Assembly (NCBI RefSeq): GCF_036324365.1
Contig: NZ_CP137080.1
Span: forward strand, 620,001 to 684,000
Origin: Microbacterium limosum
GTDB taxonomy: Bacteria; Actinomycetota; Actinomycetes; Actinomycetales; Microbacteriaceae
Reading direction: 5' to 3'
DNA: 64,000 nt
The notes below the pieces were generated by a model. It saw nothing but the letters and a program-made list of their open reading frames with translations. It made no database searches and was not told the origin of the DNA. The stretch's first letter is position 1, and the number at the start of each line of letters is the position of its first letter. Position numbers and translations under genes: made by a program. Of the stretch, positions 8,484-15,319 are shown one piece after another.

Positions 8484-9545
8484 ATGAGTGCGGTTCCGGT
8501 CACGATCGGGGTGCGGGTGCCCGCTCACGGTCCGGTGGATGCCGCGGCATCCGGTCCTCTCGTCGACACGCACGGGCGCGTGCACCGGGATCTGCGTATC
8601 TCGCTCACCGACCGTTGCTCGCTGCGGTGCACGTACTGCATGCCGGAGCAGGGCAACGAGTGGCTCGCCCGCACGAGCATCCTCACGCTCGACGAGATCG
8701 AGCGCGCGGCGCGCGTCGCGGCCGCCGCGGGCGTCTCGACCTTCCGCCTCACGGGTGGCGAACCCCTGCTCCGGCGGGACATCGTCGACGTGGTGCAGCG
8801 TCTCGCCGCGATCGAGGGACCGGACGGCCCCGTTCAGATCGCGATGACGACGAACGGCATCCGGCTGGGCGAGGTGCTGCCCGATCTCATCGCGGCAGGT
8901 CTTCACCGCCTCAACATCAGCATCGACACGCTGCGGGCCGACCGGTTCCACGAGCTCACCCGCCGAGACCGCCTGGGGGATGTGCTCGAGGGCATCGCGG
9001 CGGCCGCGGCATCCGGCCTGCGCCCCCTCAAGCTCAACGCGGTGGCGATGCGCGGGGTCAACGACGACGAGCTGGTGGACCTCGTGGCGTTCGCCGTCTC
9101 GCACGGGGCTCAGATGAGGTTCATCGAGCAGATGCCGCTGGATGCCGGCCACACGTGGGACCGCACGCAGATGGTCACGAGGGAGGAGATCCTCGATGCG
9201 CTCGCTGCGCGGTGGACGCTCGTGCCGATCCCGGGCAGGGCGGGTGCGCCGGCCGAGCGCTGGGCGCTCGACGGCGGACCGCACTCGGTCGGCGTCATCG
9301 CGTCGGTGACGGCTCCCTTCTGCGGCGACTGCGACCGGCTGCGGCTGACGGCGGACGGCCAGCTGCGCAACTGCCTGTTCTCGACGACCGAATACGACCT
9401 CGTGCCCGCCCTCCGCTCCGGCGGCGACGACGCCGAGATCGAGACGATCCTGCGCGCGTGCGTGCGGGGGAAGCTGCCGGGCCACGCGATCAACGACCCC
9501 TCGTTTCTCCAGCCCGCTCGGGGCATGAACGCGATCGGAGGCTGA
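8484..9545 (+). CDS. moaA: GTP 3',8-cyclase MoaA
   Basis: A 353-residue radical SAM enzyme for the first step of molybdenum cofactor synthesis, conversion of GTP to 3',8-cyclo-GTP. The N-terminal cluster cysteines are C45, C49 and C52 (CSLRCTYC). The C-terminal cluster cysteines are C280, C283 and C297. The protein ends in the double glycine needed for activity (MNAIGG). ATG with GAAGGA upstream. It is followed three bases later by fdhD, pointing to a shared operon for formate dehydrogenase maturation. Molybdate uptake genes lie on the other side of cydABDC. Confidence 0.96.
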   Translation: MSAVPVTIGVRVPAHGPVDAAASGPLVDTHGRVHRDLRISLTDRCSLRCTYCMPEQGNEWLARTSILTLDEIERAARVAAAAGVSTFRLTGGEPLLRRDIVDVVQRLAAIEGPDGPVQIAMTTNGIRLGEVLPDLIAAGLHRLNISIDTLRADRFHELTRRDRLGDVLEGIAAAAASGLRPLKLNAVAMRGVNDDELVDLVAFAVSHGAQMRFIEQMPLDAGHTWDRTQMVTREEILDALAARWTLVPIPGRAGAPAERWALDGGPHSVGVIASVTAPFCGDCDRLRLTADGQLRNCLFSTTEYDLVPALRSGGDDAEIETILRACVRGKLPGHAINDPSFLQPARGMNAIGG

Positions 9546-9548
9546 ATC

Positions 9549-10415
9549 ATGGGACGCATCACCGCCCGGCGACCCGTCACGCGGATATCCCTCGACGGGG
9601 CGAGCGTGCGCCGCTCGGACACCCTCGCCGTCGAGGAGCCTCTCGAGATCCGCGTCGCGGGCACCTCGCTCGCCATCACGATGCGCACGCCGGGGCACGA
9701 TGTCGAACTCGCCGCCGGGTTCCTCGTCTCGGAGGGCGTGATCGCCCGCGGATCCGATTTCCGTTCCGCGATCCACTGCGGCGGCCCCGGCACGGGTGGG
9801 CCCCTCGCGGGCAACACCGAGAACACCTACAACGTGCTGGATGTCTCGCTCGCGCCGGGAGTTGCGCCGCCCGACCCCGATCTCGCGCGCAACTTCTACA
9901 CGACCTCCTCGTGCGGGCTGTGCGGCAAGGCGTCGATCGAGGCCGTCGAGACGGTCTCGAGCTACGACGTGTCGGTCGACGAGGCGGCGGTCGAGGCGGA
10001 GGCGCTCGCGGGGTACCCCGATCTGCTCCGAGCCCAGCAGGCCGTGTTCGACAAGACGGGCGGACTGCACGCGGCCGCCCTCTTCGACGCCGCGACGGGT
10101 GAGCTCCTCGTGCTGCGCGAGGACGTCGGACGCCATAACGCCGTCGACAAGGTCGTCGGATGGGCGATCCTGCACGACCGGCTGCCGCTGACCGGGACGG
10201 TTCTCATGGTGTCGGGCCGGGCGAGTTTCGAGCTCGTCCAGAAAGCGATCATGGCGGGCATCCCGATCCTCTCCGCCGTCTCGGCGCCCTCCTCGCTGGC
10301 CGTGGAGCTCGCCGCGGCGTCCGGGATGACACTCGTCGGATTCCTTCGCGGTCGCACGATGAACGTCTACTCCCGGCCCGACCGCGTGCTCGTGCCCGAG
10401 GCGGCCGTGGGCTGA
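9549..10415 (+). CDS. fdhD: Formate dehydrogenase accessory sulfurtransferase FdhD
   Basis: A 288-residue cytoplasmic protein that transfers sulfur from cysteine desulfurase to the molybdenum cofactor before insertion into formate dehydrogenase. The catalytic loop holds C122 and C125 ([10 protein letters not shown]). Downstream are the conserved segments [29 protein letters not shown] and [13 protein letters not shown]. Length is normal. It starts three bases after the moaA stop. No formate dehydrogenase gene is in the window, so the client is elsewhere or encoded near modA. Confidence 0.95.
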   Translation: MGRITARRPVTRISLDGASVRRSDTLAVEEPLEIRVAGTSLAITMRTPGHDVELAAGFLVSEGVIARGSDFRSAIHCGGPGTGGPLAGNTENTYNVLDVSLAPGVAPPDPDLARNFYTTSSCGLCGKASIEAVETVSSYDVSVDEAAVEAEALAGYPDLLRAQQAVFDKTGGLHAAALFDAATGELLVLREDVGRHNAVDKVVGWAILHDRLPLTGTVLMVSGRASFELVQKAIMAGIPILSAVSAPSSLAVELAAASGMTLVGFLRGRTMNVYSRPDRVLVPEAAVG

Positions 10416-10514
10416 GCGGGCGGTTATGCGACCCGCACCTGCGTGTCAACCCCGGGCGCCGGCGCTCGCTGCCTGCCTAGCCTGGCGGGGACCGCGAGAG
10501 AAAGGCAGCCCACC

Positions 10515-10970
10515 ATGGCACGCATCATCGAAACCATCGACGTCGACGTTCCCGTATCGTCCGCGTACAACCAGTGGACGCAGTTCGAGGACTTCCCTCG
10601 CTTCCTGAGCTTCGTCGAGTCGATCACCCAGACCGACGACACGCACACCCGGTGGGTCGTGACGGTCGGCGGCGCGCAGCGCGAGTTCGACGCGGAGATC
10701 ACCGAGCAGCACCCCGACGAGCGGGTCGCCTGGAACAGCATCGGCGGCGATGAGAATCACGCGGGCGTCGTGACGTTCCACAAGCTGTCGGATGCGGAGA
10801 CCCGCGTCACCGTGCAGATCGACTGGGAGCCCTCGGGCCTGCTCGAGAAGGCGGGCGCGGCATTCGGTGTCGACGACCATGCCGTGAAGAAGGACCTGGC
10901 GAACTTCAAGGAGTTCATCGAGTCGCACCCGCGCGAGACGGGCGCCTGGCGCGGCGACGTCCAGAGCTGA
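10515..10970 (+). CDS. SRPBCC (START-like) family protein
   Basis: A 151-residue cytoplasmic protein with the polyketide-cyclase/START-like fold pattern. An early beta-strand (IIETIDVDVPVS) is followed by YNQWTQFEDFPRFL, then alternating strands and a long C-terminal helix (DDHAVKKDLANFKEFIESHP). The family binds hydrophobic ligands and the substrate here is unknown. The ATG follows AAAGGCAG. A TAGCCT -10 candidate lies about 30 bases upstream. It is convergent with the ArsR-type regulator and no operon partner is visible. Confidence 0.85.
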   Translation: MARIIETIDVDVPVSSAYNQWTQFEDFPRFLSFVESITQTDDTHTRWVVTVGGAQREFDAEITEQHPDERVAWNSIGGDENHAGVVTFHKLSDAETRVTVQIDWEPSGLLEKAGAAFGVDDHAVKKDLANFKEFIESHPRETGAWRGDVQS

Positions 10971-10978
10971 GCGGAGGG

Positions 10979-11599
10979 TCAGCGGGTCGTGAGCTGGACG
11001 ACGCAGTCCTCCGGATTGCACGATGGGCGCATGCCGTCCACCAGCAGCGGCCCGCCGGCCTCCGTCAGGACCCCCTGCATGATCCCCAGGTGCACCGAGC
11101 ACAGCGTGTCGCGATGATCCGCCTGCGCCGTCGCGTGCGGGCACGGAGAGAGATCGATCGTGAGGACCGACTCGTCGATGAGGGGATCGAACCCCGATTC
11201 GCCCAAGTGGTCGATGATCGCGTCGAGCTGATGGGTCGCGTCGGTTCCGAGATCTTCGGCACTGACCCCTGTCCACGGCATCACGCGTCGCATCAGGTCG
11301 CCGCGAGCGGCGGCCTCGCGAGCCTTCCGCCGGGCGATCGGGCTCGACGATTCCCCCTGTCCCGTGGCTGCGCTGTACAGAACACGCGGCCGGCCCCGGG
11401 TCGTCCGGTGCTCCGTCTCCCGCACGATGTGCCCGGCATCCAGCAATCGCGCGAGATGCTCGCGGACAGTGTTCGGGTGCAGCCCCGTCGCTTCGGCGAG
11501 TTCGGCGACCGTTCGTCGGGGATGCGACTGGATGAGGTGCAGCACCTCGACCCTGCTGAAGCTGGAGATGGCGCTGTATCCGCCGCGTGTGCCGGCCAT
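10979..11599 (-). CDS. ArsR-like winged-helix regulator with C-terminal cysteine cluster
   Basis: About 206 residues. The N-terminal winged helix (VEVLHLIQSHPRRTVAELAE, then HPNTVREHLARLLDAGHI) resembles COG2345-type regulators. The C-terminal half has CPH, then DTLCSVHLG about 14 residues later, and a final SCNPEDC. In related regulators such as SufR, C-terminal cysteines hold an iron-sulfur cluster, so a redox or metal sensor is plausible but unproven. I prefer the ATG at 11599, which has GGTGGA upstream. An in-frame ATG at 11629 would add ten residues. Target genes are unknown. Confidence 0.75.
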   Translation of the reverse strand: MAGTRGGYSAISSFSRVEVLHLIQSHPRRTVAELAEATGLHPNTVREHLARLLDAGHIVRETEHRTTRGRPRVLYSAATGQGESSSPIARRKAREAAARGDLMRRVMPWTGVSAEDLGTDATHQLDAIIDHLGESGFDPLIDESVLTIDLSPCPHATAQADHRDTLCSVHLGIMQGVLTEAGGPLLVDGMRPSCNPEDCVVQLTTR

Positions 11600-11659
11600 G
11601 CGCTCATTATCCACCCGGGCGCCCCGCATTCACCCGGCCGACAGCCGGGTCGAGCACGC

Positions 11660-11815
11660 TCAGCGCCGCTGCGGGAAGTGGACGGGGATCGCCAAGGCGA
11701 GCGAGACGAGGATGATTCCGCCGGCGAAGACGAGGGCCTCGAGACCCGCGACGTTGAAGGCCAGCCCGGTGAGCAGCATGCCTGCGACGAAGAGGATGAG
11801 GGCAATGACGAACAT
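11660..11815 (-). CDS. Small membrane protein, 51 residues
   Basis: A short gene with a strong start: AAGGAG six bases before the ATG. The product starts MFVIALILFVAGMLLTG and has two hydrophobic helices (about residues 2-18 and 23-43) joined by FNVAGLEA. It ends in a basic HFPQRR tail, giving a hairpin topology. Wobble positions are G/C-rich as in neighbouring genes, which supports coding. I do not recognise a family. It is divergent from the MarR gene, sharing a 120-base intergenic region that holds one copy of the GCTAACTAGT motif. Confidence 0.7.
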   Translation of the reverse strand: MFVIALILFVAGMLLTGLAFNVAGLEALVFAGGIILVSLALAIPVHFPQRR

Positions 11816-11892
11816 CGGGGCTCCTTACGGTGGGACGTACCAAGCCTACCGATTTCGCGCGGACCCTCCGATAAGCAAAGGTAGTAAGGCAA

Positions 11893-11902
11893 GCTAACTA
11901 GT
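11893..11902 (+). promoter_or_regulatory. Putative MarR operator, copy 1 (GCTAACTAGT)
   Basis: GCTAACTAGT, containing the palindrome ACTAGT, lies 35 bases before the MarR-family start. The identical 10-mer occurs at 12715-12724 and related halves at 13155-13171, each in front of a small-protein gene. The pattern suggests the adjacent MarR protein binds all three, autoregulating here. Confidence 0.5.
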
Positions 11903-11937
11903 CGCACGTGATGACGATGGAGGATCGAGGGCGAGCG

Positions 11938-12384
11938 ATGGCGACGGATGCAGCAGTTCTGGACGCGGCCCGATCGGTCGAGCGCCTGCGGTTGGCGGAA
12001 TCGCAGCTTGCGCGTCGCCGCCAGAGGGCGTGCGGTCCGAGCGAGAATGCGCGCGCGGCGATGCGTCTGATCCTCGAGCGATCGGACGCCGGCCTCGACC
12101 TCACCCCGGGCGAGATCGCCGACCACCTATCGATCTCACCGGCATCCGTGAGCGGCATCCTCGATCGCCTGCACGCGGGCGGATTGATCACCTTCTCGCC
12201 GAACGAAAAAGATCGCCGAAGCAAACTCGTCATCCCGGTCGACCGGAGCGTCGACATCGAGCACATCGATCCCCTGACCGCGCGCATCCGCGACATGTCG
12301 GCAGGGCTCTCCAGCGACGACGTGCGGCTGATCGCGGAGTTCATCGAGGGCATCGCCGATGCCGTCGACGGCGAGTGCCGCTGA
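11938..12384 (+). CDS. MarR family transcriptional regulator
   Basis: About 148 residues with the MarR winged-helix order: a recognition region LTPGEIADHLSISPASVSGILDRLHAGGLI, then the wing FSPNEKDRRSKLVIPV with the conserved D-R-R. C-terminal helices (LSSDDVRLIAEFIEGIADAV) would dimerise. I chose the ATG at 11938, preceded by GAGG; ATGs at 11911 and 11917 lack a ribosome site. An ACTAGT-containing motif sits before it and before both downstream minus-strand genes, so autoregulation and control of those genes are likely. The effector is unknown. Confidence 0.82.
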   Translation: MATDAAVLDAARSVERLRLAESQLARRRQRACGPSENARAAMRLILERSDAGLDLTPGEIADHLSISPASVSGILDRLHAGGLITFSPNEKDRRSKLVIPVDRSVDIEHIDPLTARIRDMSAGLSSDDVRLIAEFIEGIADAVDGECR

Positions 12385-12389
12385 CGGGA

Positions 12390-12689
12390 TCAGGCCTCGT
12401 CGGGCTCCGGTCCGAGCGCGAGCCCGTTGGGGCTGCTCGCGTCGTCCATCAGGGTGTCGATCCATGCGCGGTTGATCGCGGGGGCGCGACTGCCGAAGAA
12501 GTGCAGGGTCAGCGGAACCGCCGGGTGGATCCACACGCTGCGCGGGCCGGTTCCGTCGCCACCGCCGATGTGGAGGAAGAAGGGTTCCGAGCGGCGGAGC
12601 TTGTTGGAGAAGACGATGCGCAGGTGCGCGAGCGCCCTGTCCTCGACCTCGAACGATTGAGACTGAGCTCCATAAACTAAACGACCCAC
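12390..12689 (-). CDS. Small DUF7882-like protein (paralogue A)
   Basis: 99 residues starting at a GTG. The pattern MGRLVYG, then DRALAHLRIVFSNKLRRSEPF and SVWIHPAVPLTLHF matches small Microbacteriaceae proteins that I recall as DUF7882. They are sometimes labelled ATP-dependent DNA ligase, but no ligase motif (KxDG) is present. It is paralogous to the next gene. A TAGGCT box at 12697-12702 ends seven bases before the GTG, so the message is probably leaderless. The putative MarR operator lies at 12715-12724, just upstream of the -10. Function unknown. Confidence 0.75.
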   Translation of the reverse strand: MGRLVYGAQSQSFEVEDRALAHLRIVFSNKLRRSEPFFLHIGGGDGTGPRSVWIHPAVPLTLHFFGSRAPAINRAWIDTLMDDASSPNGLALGPEPDEA

Positions 12690-12696
12690 GGAAAAG

Positions 12697-12724
12697 AGCC
12701 TATCCCGCTCCGCGGCTAACTAGT
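12697..12724 (-). promoter_or_regulatory. Leaderless promoter and MarR-type operator, copy 2
   Basis: On the minus strand the -10 candidate TAGGCT (12697-12702) is seven bases from the GTG at 12689. The 10-mer GCTAACTAGT (plus-strand reading, 12715-12724) lies 12 bases upstream of it, where a bound repressor would cover the -35 region. The 10-mer is identical to that before the marR gene. Confidence 0.5.
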
Positions 12725-12750
12725 GACGCAGCCGCGCCTCACTACTTCGC

Positions 12751-13092
12751 CTACGCTGCAGGAACGGCCTTCAGGGGGGCGGACGCCGCGGCATCCTCCT
12801 CGTGCCAGGTCATGCTGATTCCGGCCGAAGAATTCGCGGAATGAGCGAGGCGCTTCAGATATTCGGGATCGAGGGCCTCGGGCTCCGGATTGTCGAAGAC
12901 GAAGCGAAGCGGGATGGACGGCTGCATCCACAGCGTGCTGCGGCCGGCGGGTTCGTCTTCGCCATGACGCCACGACAGCGTGAAGCTCTCCCCCCGGCGC
13001 AACTTGGTGGCGGTGACCACCTTCACGTGCGCGAGGACGCGGTCAGGGATGTCGATCGCCTGATCGAACGTTCCGTAATACAACTGGCCCAT
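12751..13092 (-). CDS. Small DUF7882-like protein (paralogue B)
   Basis: 113 residues, related to the gene that follows it: MGQLYYG, DRVLAHVKVVTATKLRRGESF, then STLWMQPSIPLRFVF. The C-terminal 25 residues, acidic then alanine-rich, are extra. The ATG has AGGAG nine bases upstream, so unlike paralogue A it is translated with a ribosome site. Two ACTAG half-sites lie 63-79 bases upstream. Tandem paralogues beside a MarR gene suggest an inducible pair, perhaps for envelope or antibiotic stress, but nothing in the sequence shows the activity. Confidence 0.75.
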   Translation of the reverse strand: MGQLYYGTFDQAIDIPDRVLAHVKVVTATKLRRGESFTLSWRHGEDEPAGRSTLWMQPSIPLRFVFDNPEPEALDPEYLKRLAHSANSSAGISMTWHEEDAAASAPLKAVPAA

Positions 13093-13154
13093 GAGATCTC
13101 TCCTGCCCGATTGGTTGAGATCGAAATGCGCGATCGCGCCGACCAGCATCCAGA

Positions 13155-13171
13155 TTACTAGTTTGACTAGA
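13155..13171 (-). promoter_or_regulatory. Putative MarR operator, copy 3 (paired ACTAG sites)
   Basis: TTACTAGT at 13155-13162 and TGACTAGA at 13164-13171 form two half-sites one base apart, in the 200-base AT-richer gap before the small gene starting at 13092. They share the ACTAG core with the two GCTAACTAGT copies. Confidence 0.45.
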
Positions 13172-13294
13172 TATCGCAACTTCTAGATTATTACCCGCGT
13201 GGTGTGGGGGGCCCGCGGCGGCGCTGCGTACCGCTACCGGCGACAATCCGCAACCCGCGGGACACGGCGTGGCGCGGCGAATATTTTCTTAGCC

Positions 13295-13534
13295 ATGGTG
13301 TTCATGCTCGATGGAGGTCCGCGCGACGGACAGCTCGTCGACGACCTGCCCGTCGGGTACGAGCGTGCATCCCAGGGGAGGCGATCTCAGGTGGAGGTCG
13401 TGGAGGGCCTCGTGGCCGAACGCGCGGGGTGGATCCCCCGGGACATGAGGGCGGTGTTCGGTCCCGACCTCTACGCGCTGCGTGACCGCACGTATCCTTT
13501 CCTGAAGGGCTCGGGGGCCTCCGACAGCCGATGA
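13295..13534 (+). CDS. Hypothetical protein, 79 residues
   Basis: I do not recognise the family. The product opens MVFMLDGGPRDGQLVDDLP-GYE, and a glycine-rich strand pair of this kind recurs in small actinobacterial hypothetical proteins. It closes with RDMRAVFGPDLYALRDRTYPF. There is no signal peptide or membrane segment. G/C-rich wobble positions support coding. I took the ATG at 13295 because conserved-looking sequence begins there; no strong ribosome site is visible. It stands alone between the small paralogue pair and the bifunctional nuclease. Confidence 0.55.
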   Translation: MVFMLDGGPRDGQLVDDLPVGYERASQGRRSQVEVVEGLVAERAGWIPRDMRAVFGPDLYALRDRTYPFLKGSGASDSR

Positions 13535-13573
13535 AGACGCCTACCATGGGCTGATGTCGGAGAGAGAGGCGTC

Positions 13574-14068
13574 ATGCCGCAGGTGAGGGTCGCGGGCGTC
13601 GCGCTCGACCAGACCGGTCAGCACGTACTGCTCATCAAGCCGGTGGACGAGCTGCCGGGCGCCGGTTCGGTGCTGCCGATCTGGATCGGCGAGCTGGAGG
13701 CGACCTCGATCCTCGTGGCGGTGCAGGGCGCGGTCGCTCCCCGCCCCCTCGCCCACGATCTGATGCGCTCGATCGTCGACGCGACGGCATCCCGCATCGA
13801 ACGGGTGGAGATCACCCGGCTCGAAGAAGGCACCTACTACGCCGAGATCACCCTCGAGACGACGGCGGGTCTTCGCGTCGTCGATGCGCGCCCGTCGGAC
13901 GCCGTCGCGCTCGCCTCCCGCGTCGGGTGCCCGCTCTGGGTCTCGGACGCGGTGATGGAGGAGGCGGGGGTGCCCGACCTCACGGCGGACGAGGGCAGCA
14001 CCGAGGAGAGCATCGACGAGTTCAAGCGCTTCCTCAACGACGTCGATCCCGAGGATTTCCGCGGCTGA
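13574..14068 (+). CDS. Bifunctional nuclease family protein (DUF151)
   Basis: A 164-residue cytoplasmic protein of the DUF151 family. The family order is clear: VRVAGVALDQTGQHVLLIKP, then VLPIWIGELEATSI, then RPLAHDLMRSIVDA, and RPSDAVALASRVGCPLWVSDAVMEEAG. Some plant homologues have DNase and RNase activity; the role in actinobacteria is not settled. The acidic C-terminal tail (SIDEFKRFLNDVDPEDF) is typical. ATG with GAGAGAGG upstream and a TACCAT -10 candidate near 13542. In many actinobacteria this gene lies near MerR-type regulators, which are absent here. Confidence 0.9.
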   Translation: MPQVRVAGVALDQTGQHVLLIKPVDELPGAGSVLPIWIGELEATSILVAVQGAVAPRPLAHDLMRSIVDATASRIERVEITRLEEGTYYAEITLETTAGLRVVDARPSDAVALASRVGCPLWVSDAVMEEAGVPDLTADEGSTEESIDEFKRFLNDVDPEDFRG

Positions 14069-14102
14069 CGCCCGGTCGGGCGGCACGCGCCGCCGGGGCG
14101 GG

Positions 14103-15131
14103 TCAGACCCGCGCGCCGCGCCACCCCAGCGCCGGCGCGACGTGCGTGGCGAACGACTCCACGATGCGGAGGTTGAACTCCACCCCGAGCTGGCTCGGGA
14201 TCGTGAGCATGAGGGTGTCGGCGCTTCGGACCGCGGCGTCATCCAGCAGCTGCTCGACGAGGACGTCGGGTTCGGCGGCGTAGGTCTTGCCGAACGTCGA
14301 GCGCATGCCGTCGATGACGCCGATCTGGTCGCCGCCCTGGGTGCCGCCGAAGTACATCGCATCCTCGGCCGTCGTGATCGGGAAGATGCTGCGACTGACC
14401 GACACGCGGGGGGTGCCGGGGTGGCCGGCCTCGCGCCACGCGGCCCGGAAGGCGTCGATCTGCTGCGCCTGCAGCTCGTCGAAGGGCGTGCCGTCGGCCT
14501 CGGTGAGGAGGGTGGAGGACATCAGGTTCACTCCGATCCGTCCGGCCCACTCCGCGGTGTCGCGATTGCCGGCGCCCCACCACACGCGCGAGCGCAGGCC
14601 GGGGGAATGGGGCTCGATCATCTGCTGACCGGTGCCGCCACCGAAGGGGCTGTGGGGGTCGCGCTCGGCGAGGCCTTCGCCCTCGATGGCGCGGAGGAAG
14701 AGGTCGAAATGGGCGCGGGCGATGTCGGCTCCCCGCGGGTCCTGGCCGCCGGTGTAGCCGAACGCCTCGTATCCGCGCACGACGCTCTCGGGCGAGCCCC
14801 GGCTGACGCCGAGCGCGAGCCTGCCCCCGCTGATGAGGTCGACGGCGGCGGCCTCTTCCGCGAGGTAGAGTGGGTTCTCGTAGCGCATGTCGATGACGCC
14901 CGTACCCATCTCGATGCGCCGGGTGCGGGCGGCTATGGCTGCCAGGAGCGGCATCGGCGAGGACTGCTGCCGGGCGAAGTGATGCACGCGGAAGTAGATG
15001 CCGTCCGCGCCCAGGTCATCCATCCCCTGCGCGAGGTCGATCGCCTGCAGCATCGAGTCGCCCGCGGTCAGGATGCGGCCGCCGCCGAGCGGGCCGTAGT
15101 GGCCGAACGAGAGGGTTCCGAAGCGTTCCAT
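14103..15131 (-). CDS. LLM class flavin-dependent oxidoreductase
   Basis: A 342-residue TIM-barrel flavoprotein of the luciferase-like monooxygenase superfamily. Visible are FGTLSFGHYGPLG at the N-terminus, the FRVHHFARQQSSPMPLLAAIAART segment, and ALGVSRGSPESVVRGYEAFG, typical of the FMN/F420-binding barrel. The start is the ATG opening MERFGTLSFGH; the frame continues upstream into the tRNA but without family similarity. The substrate cannot be read from sequence. It is convergent with the DUF151 gene and followed upstream by tRNA-Ser. Confidence 0.88.
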   Translation of the reverse strand: MERFGTLSFGHYGPLGGGRILTAGDSMLQAIDLAQGMDDLGADGIYFRVHHFARQQSSPMPLLAAIAARTRRIEMGTGVIDMRYENPLYLAEEAAAVDLISGGRLALGVSRGSPESVVRGYEAFGYTGGQDPRGADIARAHFDLFLRAIEGEGLAERDPHSPFGGGTGQQMIEPHSPGLRSRVWWGAGNRDTAEWAGRIGVNLMSSTLLTEADGTPFDELQAQQIDAFRAAWREAGHPGTPRVSVSRSIFPITTAEDAMYFGGTQGGDQIGVIDGMRSTFGKTYAAEPDVLVEQLLDDAAVRSADTLMLTIPSQLGVEFNLRIVESFATHVAPALGWRGARV

Positions 15132-15205
15132 GTCGGCGACAACGCTACGCCGTCCCGTTCCATTCCGGTGAATGAACTCGGGATGCCGGGGGCGGCGTGG
15201 GGGAT

Positions 15206-15293
15206 TGGCGGAGGATAGGGGATTCGAACCCCTGAGGGCTTGCACCCAACACGCTTTCCAAGCGTGCGCCATAGGCCACTAGGCGAATCCTCC
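15206..15293 (-). tRNA. tRNA-Ser (anticodon GGA), CCA encoded
   Basis: Cloverleaf read on the minus strand: the acceptor stem GGAGGAT pairs with ATCCTCC, the anticodon loop is CTTGGAAAG, and a long variable arm (about 16 bases) marks a class II tRNA. The T-loop GGTTCGAATCC is present. The discriminator G is followed by a genomically encoded CCA at 15206-15208. It reads UCC and UCU serine codons. Confidence 0.95.
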
Positions 15294-15319
15294 AGGGCCC
15301 ACGAGGGCCGCGGACCATC

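Noticed and set aside
5731..8487. 918-codon open frame opposite cydB and cydA
   Set aside because: Antisense shadow with His/Asp/Arg-rich, low-complexity product.
12390..13092. ATP-dependent DNA ligase label for the two small proteins
   Set aside because: Neither has the ligase KxDG motif or sufficient length; such labels on this family appear to be transferred errors.
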